Source: Opisthocomus hoazin (Eukaryota > Chordata > Aves > Opisthocomiformes > Opisthocomidae). From it: 64,000 nt of DNA. The stretch covers positions 20,438,417 through 20,502,416 of the forward strand of contig NC_134415.1 of NCBI RefSeq assembly GCF_030867145.1, written 5' to 3'. Made by a program: the position numbers and the translations under genes. Positions 44,101 through 57,700 of this stretch are shown here, in pieces (position 1 is the first letter of the stretch; the number at the start of each line of letters is the position of its first letter). Below the pieces are notes generated by a model, which was not told the origin of the DNA, did not search any database, and saw only the letters and a list, made by a program, of their open reading frames with translations.

Positions 44101-47100
44101 GCTCATCCGGTTTGCAAGGTCATTTTTTTTTCCAGATGCCCCTGGGACTGGATGATTTTGACCCAGTGCTGATGCATCTTCTCTCCGCTTCTTTCAAAAC
44201 CACGGATTAAAGCAAACAACCTCCAGATGGAGCTCATGGTGCGCAGACCTCACCGTACCTTGGGTCTCCTCCGACCGCAGGGAGGGAGTCCCGGCGGTGG
44301 CTGTGGGTATGGTCCCCTGAAGAATACTCTCTCTTGCTTATCTCGGGAAACCGAAGCTACATGTAACACTCCACTTTCTGGAACGGAAAGGAGCATTCAA
44401 AAGGTCCTTCAAAGCATTCAAAGGTGCGTAACACCTATTTGGTTACCTACTCGTCGAGCTGGGTTTACAGCAATATGAAAAGCTACGGGACGCAGAGAGA
44501 TGTCATTAACAAGTAGACCATCCTGTAGCCAGCTCGCAGGCATTGCTCCAGCATTCAAGAAGTGATTGTTTAAAGCTGCTATTGCCTGCACAGAGCACAC
44601 AGATTAGTTGGTATTTTCTTTGCAACACGTGTTTACCTCATTATCATACTTACTTTCCACTGCTACAAAACTTCCAGTTCTGTATTCACCTAATAAATAC
44701 TCCTAAATTTATGGGGCATCAATGCCCTAAGGCCCACGAGAACCTAATATTTGGGCAGCTGGCAGCAAGACATTCTGGTTTACAGTTCTATGCGTAAAGC
44801 GATACATATTTTCATACCTGTATAGCAACACATTCTGCTGTTCTGGGGCACAGAATTATACATACGCACTCAGCATAGCTGTAGACGTGATATGGGGGTT
44901 TTTTTAGGTTTATTTTTTACATTCTGAAAGTGATGTGCTGTCTTAGGAGCTCTCAGTTTCATTTTCAAAGTGAATGTCAGGTAAGATGCAAAAAATGTTC
45001 TTTAAGTTACAGGAAAGGTGTTTATATCAGCCCAATTTACTTAATTATGCTTTTAAATTGTGGAGGTGTTTTGTTGATTGTGCAGCTGTGTGGATGTATA
45101 TGCAGATGTATGCACACTTTCAACCATGAATATATTACTCTGTTTCTCTGCTTTGACCTGTTAAACCACTTGAAACTCAGGTTTATGCTTTTGTTGGATG
45201 CAGTCTGCTGAAACTGCAGTCTTCGGGCATTTCGAGTGACTCGCCTGTTTATGCTGAGTACTTGTTTCAAATCCAGTTTCTTGTAGCACCTAGAAATGCG
45301 ATACACAGGCTAAGAATAGTATATGATATGAATCCACCTGCAGGTGATTGCTCAAGGGAAGTCTCATTGAGATTAGGCTCATGGAACAGTGGATCAAAAC
45401 TCACCTGTGCTTGCGCAAGTGATGAGAGCTCTTGGACGCACTGTGGAACGCTCACCAGCTCCCCCAGGCTCCAGGCAAAGACCCCAGGCCTCCCTTTTTA
45501 TAGGGGTCATGTTTATACCCCTGTATATAAGGATACACCTGCTGAAGTCTTGACCATGTGGTCAGTATGCAGTGTGTGCACTACTTTGGTTTAAATGCAA
45601 CACATGGACTCTGGCAAAAATTGATGTTCATGTGAACTGCAAAAATCTCCATACATAAGGAAATTTTTAAGAGCTGGCTCATGTAATGCAAGTGGAACAG
45701 AGTCTGCTCCAAAGGGCAGTTCCAGAAGGGAAAGATTTACCTGGTGGCTTCTTACCCTTTCTTCTGTTTGGTAATCGAGTATTTTCTTATCATGCAGAAG
45801 CCAGGGACTTGCAGACACCTTCTGAAGCCATCCTTTGACAACAGCTTTTCCTGTTTTAATTTGATCTTGTATCTTTTCTCCCACCAGACTTGATTGGGTC
45901 CGTTTTGCTGCTGCTGGCACTCCTCTGTTCTTCCACTGCTGTATGTTGAGTCCAGTTCAAGGTTCATTGTTGCCCATGGGGCAGAACCACGTTGTGCTGA
46001 GCTTCTTCCTTTGATCATCTTCATCGTCAAGCTCACCTCCACCTTATCCGTACCCCAAAACATCCCTTTCATACTTTTGTCCTGCCCTTGAGTTGCACAG
46101 GTGGTTTTGCTGGTAGTTGAACTTAACCAGAACCCAGCCTGAACCACGATTTTCTCTTTCCCCCAAGCAGAAACTGAATCTGAATCTGTATTTCAAAGTT
46201 TTGAGTGGGGCCTCCAGTGCCAGTGGAACCTGAACTGAATGTTTTTTTGTTGGGCTTCTGTCTCCCAGCTGCCCCTTTTCTTTGAGACCCTTCTTTGGAT
46301 GTCCATCCAGTGCAGAACAAAGGGACAGCATCTCTGGCTAAACCCGGTGTTGCCTGGTTTAGCTTCAGCCCCAGCATGGCTCTGTAGGCTATGCGCTTGC
46401 CCCTGCCAGGAGTCAGCTGAAAAGGGCTGGCTCCCAGACTGACAGCTGTCCTGGGCAGGAGGTACAGTTGCCATTCGAGCAGAGCTGAGCAGACTGCTGG
46501 GTTATGAGCTGGCAGGACAAGGAGGCACAAGACTAGGCAGCCAGGTAGCCAGATCTCCCCCTTCTTGTCCTCCCTAATCAGAGCAGAGTCAAGGAGGGTC
46601 TGAGATTTGCTTTTATAAATTTCTTCGGGGAGGGAAATGGCAGAGCCATCAGCTTGTGATAGGGTGGGATGACGTTGCTTTGCAAAAAGCCAGAGGAGTA
46701 TTGATGTGAAATCTCATAACTTACTCATTCATCTCCTTATTCCCCAACCATAAATAATCACCCCATTCCCATTACACCTCTTCAAGAAACAGCAATCCAG
46801 ACTGCTCCGTAACAGCAAGGCAGTAACATCCTAATTGCTCTTACATGCTAGGGTAATTATAATGGGGTCTGTGGTGGAAAGATGATTTATTTTCCGGTGT
46901 TGAAAGCACAGCTGTAAGTACACAGACCTTCTCTGTGCTTCCTCCTGAAACAGCTCTCTCGACTTCTCAGGTGTCTCACCGCAAAACAGATGAAACCGTT
47001 TTCTGTCTCCAAATTAGCAGATTTGTCTGAGAACTGTCATCTGCTCTTGTGAAGCAGTCAGACAAGGAGCCATGCTGTGACGCGCTGATGCTCTGCAGAT

Positions 47101-48580
47101 TCTCTTCCGCTGCTCAAAGCACATAGACAAATATTAGACAGTTTAGGCTCAGGCCCAAGCAGAATCGACTACTGAGATCTCATCCTGACTCACTCCCAGC
47201 CTCTGGCTTTCCGATGGCATTTACCTCTTGCTGCCCAACACGCCCAGCAGTTAAATGTGGCTAATTTCACAGAAATGCAGCTGTGCTCAAGGACTGAAAC
47301 CGTGATTCCTGAAAGATGCTGGCACTAGGTCTAGGACTTTTGTGAAGAGCTCTGTTAGCCAGGATTGAAAGATGCCATCAAATGTATCTTCCTCCTGAAG
47401 ATGGGGGTGGTGTTTGGGGTGGGAAGGAGAGAGGGGAGGATGACAGGATGGCTCTTGTGTAGGAAGAGGCAGAATTCAAGCTGTGCTTGAAATGGCTACA
47501 GGAAAGCTCTCTAGATACTTGAATGGGTCACTGAGTTACAGCAAATGGGCAGGAGATACAATTTCATTATGCCAAAAAATTACCTTGGTTAGCCGTTGTG
47601 GCACCTGGGTAATTGAAATCCTGTCTCGGACCAGGCCTAGGTTGTTCCCCAAATGTGAAGATGTGCTCTTTTTAGAGTATGTGGTAATGGTTGGAGGTTG
47701 CAGCTCTGACTGTATGATTGCTTCCATCTTCTAAAATGAGAAATGCATGAAAGAAAAAACCTCTTACATCCATTAGGGAGAGAATTGGCTGGGTGGTCCA
47801 CAGGTACAGATAGCTGAATCTCTTTTATACTCTGTCAGAAATAGATTCCGTGCCTGTGAACACTGGCCATGTGTTTCTCTCTAATTATGCTTTCACAGGC
47901 TAGATCACACCATCTATGATCTGTTCAGGGACAGAAGAACTGTGAAATCTGGAGTGGCTTCCCCAACAAGAGGACCGCTTCACAATCAAGCAGCTCCCTC
48001 ATTTTTTGTCTCTATGCTGGGAGATACTTGGGCTTCATTCTTCTTGTGGCGTAAGCCCAAGATATGTGCAGTTGTGCCCGAGAAAGTCCTGCATCCAGCA
48101 GCGCTTCATGATAGCTCTCCTCCAGTCCCGTAGAGCTGATCTGTGGTGGCTAAATACAGAGAGAGATGTATTGTTATCTTGTTTAAAAATGCTATAAAAT
48201 ATACAGCAAATCAGATTTCATTGTTGTATCCTGCCTCCCCTGTACCTGAAATTTACTGAAATGCATCGTGACTGTAAGGTTAACCCAAACGAGTTAAACT
48301 CTTTTTAATAATGACTTGTCTTTGTCTCTGCTAGCTGAAAAAACTTGCTTAATGTTCTGTTGTGTTTATTAACAAGCATCCAGTGTCAATGGGACTTCGT
48401 TAGAAGACATTTTTTTAACTACAGTTCTTGCTCCACTTTGTATTTTGTAATAATCATGTTTAAAGAGGAAAGAAATGTCATGTCTTAAGCCACGAGGGGG
48501 GCATGTGTCTAAATAATACAAAGGAACTGGAGCTGTGCAACAGCAGGAGAAGCAAGAAAATGCTAGATCCTCTCCACAGC
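41180..48580. other. Intergenic region without a recognised gene
   Basis: No convincing exon, RNA gene or young repeat. The longest open frames are on the minus strand (a 176-codon frame at 43,576-44,106 and several of 60-100 codons between 41,190 and 44,600), but they do not join through splice sites and match no family I recognise. MRPL33, expected to the right of SLC4A1AP in mammalian order, is not detected. Confidence 0.5.
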
Positions 48581-48599
48581 CACTCGGAGTTTACTAGAA

Positions 48600-48935
48600 A
48601 TATGAATAGCTGCATTGGGCCAGACCAAGGCTCTGCTTAGCTTGTTATCGCTTGGACGCATAGAGGAAGAAGCGAAAGAAACCATGCGTGTGTGTATGTA
48701 TATATACACATATACGTCAGGCTGTCCTCAGAGGTCCACAGTGGTAGGACAGAGGCAACAGTCACAAGTTGCGAAGGAGAATTCCAATTAGACGTTAGGA
48801 AAAATTCTGCATGCCTGGAGGGGCTCAGTACTCACCTGTCCATGGGCCTGAGCGATCTGACCTAGGTTGGGCTGTTTTCTGGAGGTTACATGATCACGTC
48901 CAGAGGTATTTTCCAGCCTGAATTATTCTAATTCA
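48600..48935 (+). mobile_element. Degraded CR1-type 3' end with an older repeat upstream
   Basis: The part at about 48,775-48,935 follows the CR1 3' end: a TTAGACGTTAGGAAAAATTC-like block, GAGCGATCTGACCTAG, a GGAGGTTACATGATC block, CCAGAGGT, and a final ATTATTCTAAT. Upstream at about 48,605-48,650 a TGGGCCAGACCAAGGCTCT motif resembles a common amniote repeat phrase. A TG/TA-rich simple repeat lies between them at about 48,687-48,715. Confidence 0.65.
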
Positions 48936-50849
48936 TATGTTTGTATATACATGCACATGCACTTACATGTTTTTAAAATACATGAAGATACATATATGTA
49001 TGTATGTGGTACACTCCCTCTTCATATTGTCTATGGAAAAGGGTGACTTAACCTGTTGCACTGTTAGCTAGTCTTTTCAGTGAAAAGAGAGAAGACCTTT
49101 TGGACATGATCCTCCAGACATGCTTGTTCAGTGGTGTTGCTCATGCAAATTTCAGTGAAGAGATTGGTCCTCCTGAAATGAGTGGGGTTCCTGGCATGGG
49201 CCATCCTCATGAAAGGGTTTGCAAAATCTGACTTAGAACTATAATTTAAAGTCAAACTAGAGAAAGCATGCTACAAAACAGATTTCCATGACCTGCTGGA
49301 TTGTTTGTCAGTCTGAGTGTTTGGCCAACAGATGAGGATGGTTGTTGTGGAACTGGAAGGTCAGATATTGGGGAAAATTATGACCTTTCTTCTGTAAGGA
49401 ATCATAGTGTGAAATGAGCGCTGTGCATGACGGAGTGAACAGGCTGTTGTTTCTTAAACTCTGGTTTTAGTTCTTTCTTTGGATCCTGTTACCTTTTGCA
49501 CAGAAACTTAGTTTATTTCTACATTCCCTTCAGCCTAAAGCAATTTATAGCTCTTGTTCTTCCCCTTGTGAGTGGGTGGGAAGCTCTTATTTCAGAATCC
49601 TTTAAATAACCGGACTCAATTTCACCCTCATAAATTTGATCTCCAACACACATCCCCTTACTAAAGAAGCAAATATTTTTCCTTAAACCAGTTTGGCTTA
49701 TTCCTAGGTTGACCTTTTGTCAACAAAACATGAAGATATTATCATAATTGGAAACACTTCTCTCAGGCCCATAAACCAGGCAAACAAAAAGGGGAGAGGG
49801 GAGGGGGGAAAGGCTAGGGCTTCAAAACCTCGTTTTTGGAAATGTCAACTGGGCAACCAAACAGCATGAATCATAAAGAACAGTGAAAGAAGCAGAGAAA
49901 TGATGTGTGAACAGTTACTGCAGTGAAAGAGCCGGTAATTGATTGTATACATAACAAATCTGTCTGTTAAGCTGGGAAACAATATTTCACTTAATCCCGT
50001 GGCACAGCCAGGGGTTTTCCACACAGCAGGCTGGGTTCCAATGGCACGGTCTCCTCAAGCACCCAGGGCAGGGAGAAGCTGTCAGGGTGCCTTACAGAGG
50101 TCCTCAGCTCATGCACCGCCACAAAAGGCCCGCACCATCTTTGCCAGGAGGGACACCATGGATGCACAGGGTTCCTCCTCCAACCCAGCTGTGGCTGCCA
50201 GCCTGGCAGGCAATTTTCATGTGCCGCAGGTGAGCGGGCAGCTTCTCCAAGGTGCCTGTCACCTTCCTTTGAAGTGCAGTTCAAGGTAAGGGGTGCTCTT
50301 CATTCCCCAGACAGGAATTATCCTGGCCAGGGATGCTAGTCCTGCTGCCTCCTCCAGAGATCCTCCAGACTTCTTCTGCCTCCACTGGTCCCCAGACATC
50401 CAAGCACAAAGGTTGTGACAGGGTGTCCCAAAGAAGCCAAGTGTAGCTGGTGGGCACAAGCTGGTCTCTGTTTTTCCTCTCCCAGTCCAAGCCCAGGCAG
50501 GTGTCAAGTGAGGTGAGTGGTTAGGCGTAGCCTGTTCAAACAAGCTGCCTCATAAACCTAAGTAAAGATCTTTCTAGAAGCTAAGAAATGCCATTCCCAT
50601 GAATTTTGCAGTTTTAGTGGCATTGCGAGGAAAGGCCTGGGGTAAGTGCAGAAGAAATGGTTCAGTAAACTTCATAGTGACATAATTCCTACTAAGGAAA
50701 GCTTGCTACTCATCGTACAGGTCTTCAGTAGCAGCAGGACAGGGTGACCTATCTCAGTGACCTTCCTTGGACGTGCCCTTTCCCAGGTGATTTGAATCCC
50801 TCCCACCACAGCAGCACTGCTGAGCCAAGAGGCAGCATGGATTGCTGAG
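48936..50849. other. Intergenic, nothing recognised
   Basis: Unique sequence with a TA/TG-rich patch at 48,940-49,010. No exon, RNA gene or clear repeat. Confidence 0.5.
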
Positions 50850-51186
50850 TGTCGCGGAGGATGAACTGGACTCGACATGACGATCAATGTGATCAGGTAC
50901 AAGCTGTTTATTAGCCACAGATAGCTCACATTTAAGTTCCCCATTACATACGCGGCGATCTCCCATTGGCAATAATCAAATTAAATCACATAGCAACCCG
51001 ATTATGATTGGTATACATTACTTGTTCACTCGCTGTGCTCGTGGCTTTCTTGCCAGGTGGTAAGTTCCGCTTCAGGATTCTGGACTCATTTTTCTTTGCA
51101 TTCATTCCTTTGTTTACACCACTGTTTGTCCTCTAGATGCCCTTGCGGCCTTACGCTAAGGCTTCATGGCCTCATAGAGAAAATGC
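50850..51186 (-). mobile_element. Solo LTR of an endogenous retrovirus, minus orientation
   Basis: On the plus strand the block starts TGTCGCGGAGGATGAACTGG, the complement of an LTR 3' end in ...CGACA. Read on the minus strand it has two CCAAT boxes (in TACCAATC and GCCAATGG), a polyadenylation signal AATAAA at 50,912-50,907 followed by a GT-containing segment, and the terminal CA. The layout and wording resemble ERVL/ERVK-type LTRs of birds. The right boundary is inferred from a 9-bp direct repeat TGGATTGCT found at 50,838-50,846 and 51,187-51,195, but these copies do not abut the TG terminus exactly, so the limits are approximate. No internal retroviral sequence is present next to it. Confidence 0.6.
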
Positions 51187-51195
51187 TGGATTGCT

Positions 51196-54100
51196 CACAT
51201 GTCCCCAGTCCTTTAATGCTTCATCCTCCACAGCTGAGTATGTGGTGTTGGGAAACTGGGAAGGACATTACCCACCACCAAAAGAAGTCCCTTTTCGAGA
51301 GATTGGGAGGCAGTTGGACGCCGATACAGCCTTTCCTCACCAACCTCTGACACACCAGCCTGCTGGATCAACCAGCAGCTACTGATCCCTCCTTTTCCCT
51401 ATGATACTGATGGGGTTGAGTAAACCAAACAAGGTCTGGTGACCAGGAAAGTCCAGTCTTGGCTGTGACCTTCTGGACCAGTCTGGGTGTCACATCTGCT
51501 CAGGTAGCCATCCTCGCTTGACCTTTGCTTGTGACTTTTCACCTCGCTTCTGGTGACACACACTTGCTCTGAAATACACACAGGTGGGGCATCACTGACC
51601 AGAGCACAGCAAGTGAAGGAGAAGGAACATGCTGGGGTCTGTTGTGGGCTCAGCTTAGGTCTGCTCCACCAGCAGAGCATCACAAGGAAGAGGCCGGCTG
51701 AGCAGCCGCAGGGTCAGGCAGACCGGTGGCTGTTTGAGCTGACTGCTCACGTAGCTACTCCGTCCTGCTGCCATCTTCCCTTCCTTGCCGTAGACAAGCT
51801 GCATCCTGGGCTAGCCCCTGTGCATTGCCACCAGTGCCATCATCAACTCGAAAACAACATAGGAGAGTTGGTGGAAGAACCAAACAGTGCGGGTACGGTG
51901 CTGCACTAGACAGTCAAGATACCACAAAAAATATACCCAGGATCAGGCACAGGGCAGAGAATGCCCATTACCTGCTGTGGTCAGGGGAGTGACAAGGGTC
52001 TGTCTCTGTTTTCACGTCCACATTACAGCGTGCTATGCTTTTACTGGGTGTCTCTCTGCCATCGCAGAGGGTAGAGAGCAGGGGGAGATGAGAACAGTTC
52101 TTAACAGATTTAAGGAAAGGCTGAAGCTGTAAATCAAGATCTTCAATGCATTTCATCTCCTTCCCTTTCAGTATTTAGCAAGAAAACGAATGCATACACA
52201 GGAAATAAGGAACAGATGCACAAACACATCTTGGGACAAATAAATTTACATGCAAGTAAGCAGGCAGGCAAGAGTAGCAATAAAGGGTAATTAGACCACA
52301 CAGGCACCATCAACATGGGGCTGTGTCTTCAAGTATTGCCAACACCTGGGAAGGCCACAGCAAAGTGAACTCTTCCTTCTCTGGCTGTGGTGGTCCCAGG
52401 CCAGGACTTTGGCTATCAGTACCTGATGCTTTGATGTCTGGATGGGTAGTGATGCTCCTCAAGAATCACTGACAGACATGGGAGAGAACCAGAAAGGCCC
52501 CCCCTGCAGTTTGCTCCTTTGGGGCCAAGTTCCCTCCATCCAAACCAGACAGAACTTAGGGCAGGAACTGGAAAGCCATCATATCCTGTAGCTGCTCTTG
52601 GGTTTGAGTGTGGCCAGAACTTTTCATCTCTCACCCTGTATACAGAAAGGTGGGGTTTTTTCTACTGGATTTATTGAGGTTGAGACATTCTTCCCTTGTC
52701 ACCAGCACTCCATAAATCCTCACCCAGCAGTGTCCCAGGGCTCCAGCCCACAATGCTGTGCAAGAACACAATCCTGCAGCACCCACAGAAGTGTAGTGCA
52801 GCCCTGATGAATGCCTCAAAGGCCAACAGCAGCCTTTAGGCACTATAGAATCTTAGATGGTAGGGCAGGGTTTGGCTCTGAGCTCCTGGATCACCTCAGG
52901 ACCATATCCTTACCATGGTCCCATCTTGCTCGCCTAGTTCCTGCCTTGCACACCTTAGATCAGTATCTCTGTATGTATTTTACTCGAAGGTCTGCCCAGC
53001 CTTTTTGGAGTAAACTGAAGGGATCACATGGCACAGTCACCACAGTGATTTGTACTTAGGCCCAAGCGATAATTAAGCTCAGCTTTGAGTGTCAGTTTAT
53101 TTCTTTGCATCCCCCCCCCCAGTTTTGACTGCACACAGGGGACTGCATCTCCAGGAAGGTTACAGTTTGTACTGTGTTTTGCCCCATTTGCTGAGCACCT
53201 TCAGATGCCTTGAGAACTGCATGGCCTGCAGGCTGGCAAACACTGCTGCGTGAGAGGAGAGATGACTGCCCTGCTGTAGGGACACCCGAGGTGCTACAGC
53301 TGTCAGAAACAGGGAGAAGCTGCGAGACGAACGCAGCAGTGCCTGCGTGGCACTTCTGTGCCGGGCTGTTGGAAAGGCAGCTCTGCTTACCAAGCGCCAT
53401 GGAAGAGCTGACCCTCTCGGGTCAGCAGAGCCCACCACAGCTCCCAAAACGTCCTCACCGCTGCACCATCGGGCAGTGCCCACCCCTCCATGCACAGCCC
53501 TCCAGGCAACTCCTTTCCAGCCATGCCTGGGGAGTGAGATGACATTTCTTTATCCAGGTGCATTTGCAAAGTTGCCCCAATGTGGTGTTTGATGCCCGAG
53601 GTGGTGTTTGACCGGGGCTTTCACCCAAGGCTGGGGAAGTCCCCGCTGCTGGCCCCCATGGCCCTCTGCGGTGCCCCTGGGATACAGGGAGACCGGACAG
53701 CGATGTCCCCTAGCCTGGTGAATTAGAGAACTGGCGAAAATCCTAATGTCATCCCTGTGACCAGCCTGCCTCGCACTGCAGCAGGGAAGGGGTGGTCTGC
53801 TCCTCCTGCCTCACTTGCTCCAGATAACTGCGCTCTGCTAAAGCATTTAGTTAATATCTGAGTTAATGCCTATGTTCCCCAGATAGTGCAAATGTTGAGC
53901 ACTTGGAATAAAATATCTGCAGGAGGCCTCCCTCCCAAGTTACAAATGACACAAGCAAGCTCGCTCTCTTTTACCCCTTCCCTCCTACCACAACACACAT
54001 TGTTCCTCCTCTGCCTCCTTTATCTGTCATCTACCTCCCCTGGACCTCACTTTTCAAGTCCTAGAGGCATTGTCTTTTCTCCTGATCCTCCCTCGTCTCC

Positions 54101-54610
54101 TCTCTCGCCATACATTATACAGACCACTCAACCATGCACTTGGCAGGAGCTGGGCTTCATTAGGTCTCTTTAGTTATCGTGATCTTTCATTAGCTGCCCA
54201 GAGACATGCTGGAAGCACATTGCAGGCTGTTCTTCAGCGGTCAAGCACTTTGGTGGGGTGTTGGCATGAAGGTCTTCACAAGTCAACAAGCACAGTCTGA
54301 AAAATAAGTAGTACCAAATGCTGGCCATCTTAAACACAGTGCCGTGTGCCAGCAGGAGGGAGGTGGTACTTTCCGTTGTCGGAAGGGCATTTTCCTCCAC
54401 GTCCTCCAGCCTTTGCTGGGGGAAAATATTTCTTTTTTCCTCCATGTCTCCAGATCAAAAGGACTACTGCCTCTTCCTGCCAAACAGACCATCTTAATGC
54501 GCATACATGTGGTCTCACAAGTCATTTCCCCACAACAACCTCCGTTGAAGGTTTTTGCTGCTGTGTGGAGGATTCCCTGAACAGCCTGCTCTGGTAAGCC
54601 TTGCTCTTTA
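51196..54610. other. Intergenic, nothing recognised
   Basis: Moderately GC-rich unique sequence. A C10 run lies at 53,111-53,120. Open frames occur on both strands without similarity to a known family. Confidence 0.5.
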
Positions 54611-54614
54611 ACCA

Positions 54615-54720
54615 CAGGACAATGCGAATGGAAGGGACCTGCTGGGCTGTATCTAGTCCTTTGCTATCACAGGCAACTAGGTCATAAAATCCCCTGCAGA
54701 GACCTATCCTTAGTTCCGTA
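54615..54720 (-). mobile_element. Probable old CR1 3'-end remnant
   Basis: The plus strand shows GCGAATGGAAGGGACCTGCT, then TGTATCTAGTCCTTTGCTAT, then a polypyrimidine/CCC block, in the order seen in the reverse complement of a CR1 3' end (ATGG..GGAAGGGACCT..ATCTAGTCC). It is diverged and short. Confidence 0.5.
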
Positions 54721-57700
54721 GCGCTATTCCGGGGAATGTTTGGTTAGCAAAAGCAATGTTTATGTTAAGTATGAACGAGAATCAAACCTCACACGCAGGT
54801 TTCAGTTCTGGTTTGGCTTCTCCTGAGCCCAGTCCCAACAACATATGAAATCTCTAAACCTTCAGGTTTGCATGTCACACTCTCACTTCCGTGAGTGTGT
54901 GCCTCCAGGCTATCTTGGTATTCCGCAGTGTAGACATAACAAGCTTGCATTTAGCTGAGAGACCCTGCCCAGGACTCCCATGTATCACGCACTGAGTGGG
55001 TCCCAAAGTGCATGACAGGCTATGGAAAGGTTTCTAGAAACCACTTAGGGGCCTGCTGAGAAGCAGCCACCTCTGAACACATTGCAGCACTCACTGAATG
55101 GCTTCCAACAATGCAAGAGCTTCATTTGTGAGACTCCTAAGGAAATTGCATCCAGTTGTCATTGCAAAAGAGTGAATTTAAAGCATGCACAGTATAATTA
55201 TTCCCACTGGGAACTGCCAAAAGCAACAAGGATGGCACCCCATTGCTGTGAAGAAAAAAGAACCGCTGTAGAATATCTGCTGCTGTGTGTGGCCAGGACT
55301 TTGATGTCCCATCTCCTCTGAGCACAGCCCTTTCCTGCGGCTCTCCCTCCGCCAGCCTCCCAGGCCCTCCAAGTGCCGCAGGAGAGCACGGACCAGGCTG
55401 GAGGCAGAGGCGAGCCCCGGCAAGCAGCCACAGGCTACTTGGCTGCATGGAGTGGGAGCATGGACCTGTACTCCAGCAGAAAAAGATGCCTTGGGACTAG
55501 GCCACCAGCTAAAGGTTTGGAAGGTCAAAATTTCATTTAAAACAGGTTATCAGCAAATCACTTAGATCCAGGTAGGCACTTAGGTACTGAGTTCTCCTGG
55601 TCCTAACTACGAGTTTGATGTCTAAATAATTCTGAGGATCTGTCTGTAAAATGAGGATAACAGCACCTCAAATTTTCACAGAGGTTTTGTGAGGAGACAG
55701 GAACTCTTACCTGGTGAAGTGGTCAGCACTGGCAGACAAAGAAAGGTATGCATTAGGGGCATTGCCTTTCTTCACCAGGAGCTTCCGAGCCAGGACCGGA
55801 GCAGGAGGGCCAGTGCCACCATACTGCTGCTGCCCTGCCATCCAGAGGACTTCCCACCAACATCCACAAGCTGCAAGGCTTCCTACTCAGGTAGGTTGAT
55901 GCTTTTGCAGAAATTCTGCTGCAATTAGCCAAATTCAACCAACACTAGGCTGTCAGGCTGGAAAGGCCAGGGATATCACTCATCTATAAGCTGTCCAAGG
56001 CTTCCCCACCACCCTCTGGGCTCTGCAAAACCTCTTCTGGTGTCACCAGAGTTTGAAAAGACCTGGGAAGCAACACCTGGATCAGATCTAGGCTTCATTA
56101 ATCTGTAAAATGTCCTCTTCTTTTTTCTCTAATGAAGCTCTTCTCCTCCCAATGTACAAAGCAAAACATAGCAAAGAGCTCTGGGGGAGGCTGGGTCTGG
56201 AAGAGGCTCAAAAGAACCTAATCTCATTCTTCTGTGTGTGTGTTTTTGCTTTGTACGGTCTTTTGTATGTGCTTTTGCTCCAGATGTCAGCAGCAGAACT
56301 GCACAGCCAAGCTGCGTGCGACCAAGCAGCTGGAGAGGTGGTAGGGCTGTCACGAGCAGGCTGACCAGGCGGGGTGGGCATCCCACCCAAAGGCAGCATC
56401 GCCCTCACTCTCCCCCACGGCAGCATCCGGGCTTTGCTGGCGTTTGCAAGGCTATTCCCAGCACCCAACTGTTAAGAGGAGCTGTGTCTCATCTGATCTC
56501 CCATGAGGAGGACAGTGCAAGTGAAACCACGGGATGGGTCTGACTGATGGCTGGAGCTGGATGTCATGGGCGTGGCACAGTCCTGCCAGCTGCCAAAATG
56601 CAGGAAGCGTCCCACAGATAATCAGTTGTACAGTGAGATGGCCGAAACCCACATTGATTAATCTCCAGCATCAGCTCCAGATTTCAGTAGTTGTTTTGAT
56701 CTGTGTGTTAAATCATACCAGTGCCTTACTGAAAGTACATTTGCAGAGGTTTAACGGCAATTAAACTCATATGTGTCTCTCGCATGGGAGCTCAGCTTCA
56801 GTGAGTATGGTTTCAATAATCAAGTGGTATTTTGTTTACATGCCATAATTATGATATTAAAATCTATACACAAACCTCACTGAAGACAACAATCTTTTAA
56901 TGTATGGTGGTCTTTGCAACTGGCAGCAGGATGCAGAGGTAAAAAGTGACAAGATGGATGTGGTGTGAGCGTCCGTAAGATTAACCAACACCACAAGCAC
57001 AACTGAGGGAGGTCCCTGGCATCCGGCAAGATGGACATGGTTTCCAGATCTTCAGCTGAAAGCTACTAGATGGCTAGCTGAAGTCCCCGAAAGATGAGCA
57101 CTAGCGCGAGACCAGTTTGGGATGCTCTGTCACCCAACACGGTCACAGAATTGATGAAGTCTTTATCCTCACAGCTGTGGCTGTAAGCTTCACACAGTGA
57201 GAGCTCACATCTAGCACGAAGATGATGCTCCCCCCAAGCAACAGGTTGTAGGATGCCGAATCTTATGCCTTTAAAATTGCCTAGGGCTTCCAGAAAAGGC
57301 CCAGAGTTGCAAAGGGGAATTTACCTTGTGGAGTAAAGCTTTTTGGAGAACCAGAAAAAATTTCAGAGGACTGACAAAGACAGTAAGATTCAGCATCAGC
57401 TGCCATAAATCAAGCACAGGTGGCTTAGTACCAGTTCTGGTTCAAAAGCCTTCAGCACCTCACTTTCCCTCTCTGGGTTCGTATCTCCCACCTCGTTGCT
57501 GTCTTCTCCAGGTGCACTGTAAGCTTTTGGAGAAAGAAGCTCTGTTGACACTGAATGCTTGGACCAGAGATTTTGCCTAGCAAGTTATAGCCAGCACACC
57601 AGTGAGGACAGAGCCAGCACATTCAGCCTAGGAGATAATCGGTAAGAGGTGGTGAGGAGAAGTATTTTGAGATCTTATGTTTTCCCTCAGCTCTGAATGT

